Assembly (NCBI RefSeq): GCF_018131075.1
Contig: NZ_JAFCLS010000004.1
Span: 62,001-126,000, forward strand
Length of the DNA: 64,000 nt
Origin: Bradyrhizobium sp. JYMT SZCCT0428
GTDB lineage: Bacteria > Pseudomonadota > Alphaproteobacteria > Rhizobiales > Xanthobacteraceae
Direction: 5' to 3'
Below the pieces are notes generated by a model that worked only from the letters and a program-made list of their open reading frames with translations, was not told where the DNA came from and searched no databases. Every line of letters begins with the position of its first letter. Within the stretch, counting starts at the first letter, position 1. The translations under genes were made by a program, and so were the position numbers. This document shows, in pieces, positions 62,738 through 64,000 of this stretch.

Positions 62738-63172
62738 TTACTTGGCAGCAGCCTTGGCAGGCTCGCCGCGATAGGCACCGACGATCGCGGACGCCATCGC
62801 GGCGGCCTTCTGCTCATCGGTCTGCGCGCCGGCGTTGGCGTCGGCGCCGACATCGGGATTGGTCACGCCCGCCATCGCGGCCGCGAGCGGGTTGACCTGT
62901 GCGGCGGCCGCGGCCTGCGCCGGCGCCTTGGCGAGGATCCCCTTGGCGGCGTCGGCGGTCATGTCGGTCGAGAACGCCAGATGGTTGGCGAGATCGGATT
63001 TGTCCTTGGCTTCGTCCGAGGAAAGGATCGCCGAGATCCGGGTGCGCTCGGCGCTGGTGCCTTCCTTGGCGCCTTCCAGCTTGCCGGCAGCGTGGCCCTC
63101 GGAGCGCGCGGTATCCAGCGTAGCGGTCGCGGCGGCCTGCCCGGCCGGGGGTACTGAAGCAGCAGTCGACAT
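62738..63172 (-). CDS. Scaffold protein from an in-frame internal start (Nu3-like)
   Basis: The protease gene continues in frame, but at ATG 63172 a strong Shine-Dalgarno AAGGAG (63186-63181 on the minus strand) stands 8 nt upstream. The product would be 144 aa: an Ala-rich helical sequence with SEGHAAGKLEGAKEGTSAER and RISAILSSDEAKDKSDLANH. In lambda, Nu3 scaffold is the in-frame C-terminal part of protease gpC, started internally. This site fits the same arrangement. Confidence 0.6.
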   Translation of the reverse strand: MSTAASVPPAGQAAATATLDTARSEGHAAGKLEGAKEGTSAERTRISAILSSDEAKDKSDLANHLAFSTDMTADAAKGILAKAPAQAAAAAQVNPLAAAMAGVTNPDVGADANAGAQTDEQKAAAMASAIVGAYRGEPAKAAAK

Positions 63173-64000
63173 TTGAGGATCTCCTTCTTCGTCATCGTCC
63201 GGATCGGACAGTTCGGGTGAAAACGCAGTTACAGCATCGTCGAGCGGCGCGATCGCATCGATCAGCTTCAGGTCGAGCGCTTCGCTGGCGTGGTAGCATT
63301 CGGCTTCCGTGGCACGGACAACGGCGATATCGATGCCGCGGTTGCGAGCAACCAGGGCGCAGAACTGCTCGCCTGTTTCGTCGCACCACGATTGCCAGCG
63401 CGCCTTCACTCCATCGGGCAGCGGCTGGTAGGCGTTGCCGTCGACCTTGTGCTTGCCGAAGTGCACGAAGGTAATCTTCATGCCGTGCTCTTCCATCGCG
63501 CGGCTGACGTCCAGGTGCGTCATCACCACGCCGATAGAGCCGATCCCGGCATTGCTCGACCCGGTGATCACCTTCGCCGCGCTGGCGACGGCATATCCGG
63601 CCGAATAGGCCATCTGCGCAAACGCCTTGATCGGCTTGATCGCCCGCCCGGCATAGATCTTGTTGGAGAGGTCGAAACATCCATCGCCCTGCCCGCCATA
63701 GGAATAAACGATCAACGCAATGCCGCGCACGTTGCCGTCGGCAAGGCCGCGCTCGAGGGCGCGCGCGATGTAGGCATACCCCGTCGCATACGATCCCAAC
63801 GCCCAGGGAAAGTCATAGAGCAACACGCCCTTGACCGGGATCTGCAGAATCCCATCCACCACGACGTAGGGTCGATACATGCTGCGCCAGTCATCCGGCG
63901 CGAACCAGAAATTGTCGCTCGCGCTGAATTCGGCCGCCGCCATCAATTCATGCGCGCGCGGGTGCTGCAGGATGGCAGAGAGGTCAGCCTCAAAGCGGCT
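62738..64000 (-). CDS. S49-family prohead protease (5' end beyond the window)
   Basis: The frame is open to the right edge (SRFEADLSAILQHPRAHELM before AAAEFSASDNFWFAPDDWRS). The ATG and TTG at 63943-63946 are only internal candidates, so the start is probably outside. Protease landmarks: GVLLYDFPWALGSYATGYAY, VRGIALIVYSYGGQGDGCFD, AFAQMAYSAGYAVASAAKVI (nucleophile Ser in YSAGY) and FGKHKVDGNAYQPLPDGVKA with the base Lys, as in phage SppA-like gpC. It cleaves head proteins during maturation. The C-terminal third is the scaffold domain. Confidence 0.85.
   Translation of the reverse strand, partial: SRFEADLSAILQHPRAHELMAAAEFSASDNFWFAPDDWRSMYRPYVVVDGILQIPVKGVLLYDFPWALGSYATGYAYIARALERGLADGNVRGIALIVYSYGGQGDGCFDLSNKIYAGRAIKPIKAFAQMAYSAGYAVASAAKVITGSSNAGIGSIGVVMTHLDVSRAMEEHGMKITFVHFGKHKVDGNAYQPLPDGVKARWQSWCDETGEQFCALVARNRGIDIAVVRATEAECYHASEALDLKLIDAIAPLDDAVTAFSPELSDPDDDEEGDPQMSTAASVPPAGQAAATATLDTARSEGHAAGKLEGAKEGTSAERTRISAILSSDEAKDKSDLANHLAFSTDMTADAAKGILAKAPAQAAAAAQVNPLAAAMAGVTNPDVGADANAGAQTDEQKAAAMASAIVGAYRGEPAKAAAK

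Overview
The window looks like a chromosome segment of a Bradyrhizobium-type alphaproteobacterium (Nitrobacteraceae). This rests on family knowledge plus what is visible: high GC, a complete 14-gene complex I operon followed by birA, rnj and mce, GATC-centred palindromic intergenic repeats, and a globin / TonB receptor / class III cyclase-TPR gene mix. Positions 1 to about 34.1 kb are mostly ordinary chromosome; about 34.2 to 64 kb is accessory DNA, chiefly the late operon of a siphovirus-like prophage that runs off the right edge.

Left part. A TonB-dependent receptor, cut by the left edge, lies behind a small DUF2946-type protein (minus strand). Then on the plus strand come a candidate small RNA with a strong terminator, a small globin, and a three-gene sugar ABC importer (Tat-exported binding protein, double ATPase, permease). 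After them come a secreted alpha/beta hydrolase, a minus-strand class III nucleotide cyclase with TPRs, and a decayed zone: a frameshifted partial copy of the mtnK 3' end and a frameshifted small secreted protein, next to intact mtnK.

Centre. From about 33.0 down to 13.5 kb one minus-strand gene train runs nuoABCD-(FkbM methyltransferase)-E-(54-aa membrane protein)-F-(164-aa membrane protein)-GHIJKLMN-birA-rnj-mce-DUF1467. All 14 proton-pumping NADH:quinone oxidoreductase subunits are present. Three non-standard genes are embedded in the operon, two of them with ATGA stop/start overlaps.

Right part. A minus-strand 3' half of a tRNA-Asp-like gene at 34.18-34.23 kb is a plausible attachment-site scar. 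Beyond it is a gene split in two around a DUF3800 cargo gene, and two copies of a structured, terminator-ended element that may be a small RNA. From 64.0 down to 37.1 kb the minus strand holds phage late genes in order: S49 protease with an in-frame scaffold start, decoration protein, major capsid protein, a cassette of glycosyltransferase-like and methyltransferase genes, fibre-like proteins, head-tail connectors, major tail protein, tail chaperone with a probable -1 frameshift, 1241-aa tape measure, tail-tip proteins, and a lysis module (GH19 endolysin, spanin-like pair, small membrane proteins). The operon ends at a 13-bp-stem terminator at 37.01-37.05 kb, beyond which an unknown gene sits in cargo position. 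Terminase, portal, integrase and repressor genes are not in the window and would lie to the right. The sugar/methyl cassette inside the structural operon is the most interesting candidate for an under-described system, perhaps virion decoration.
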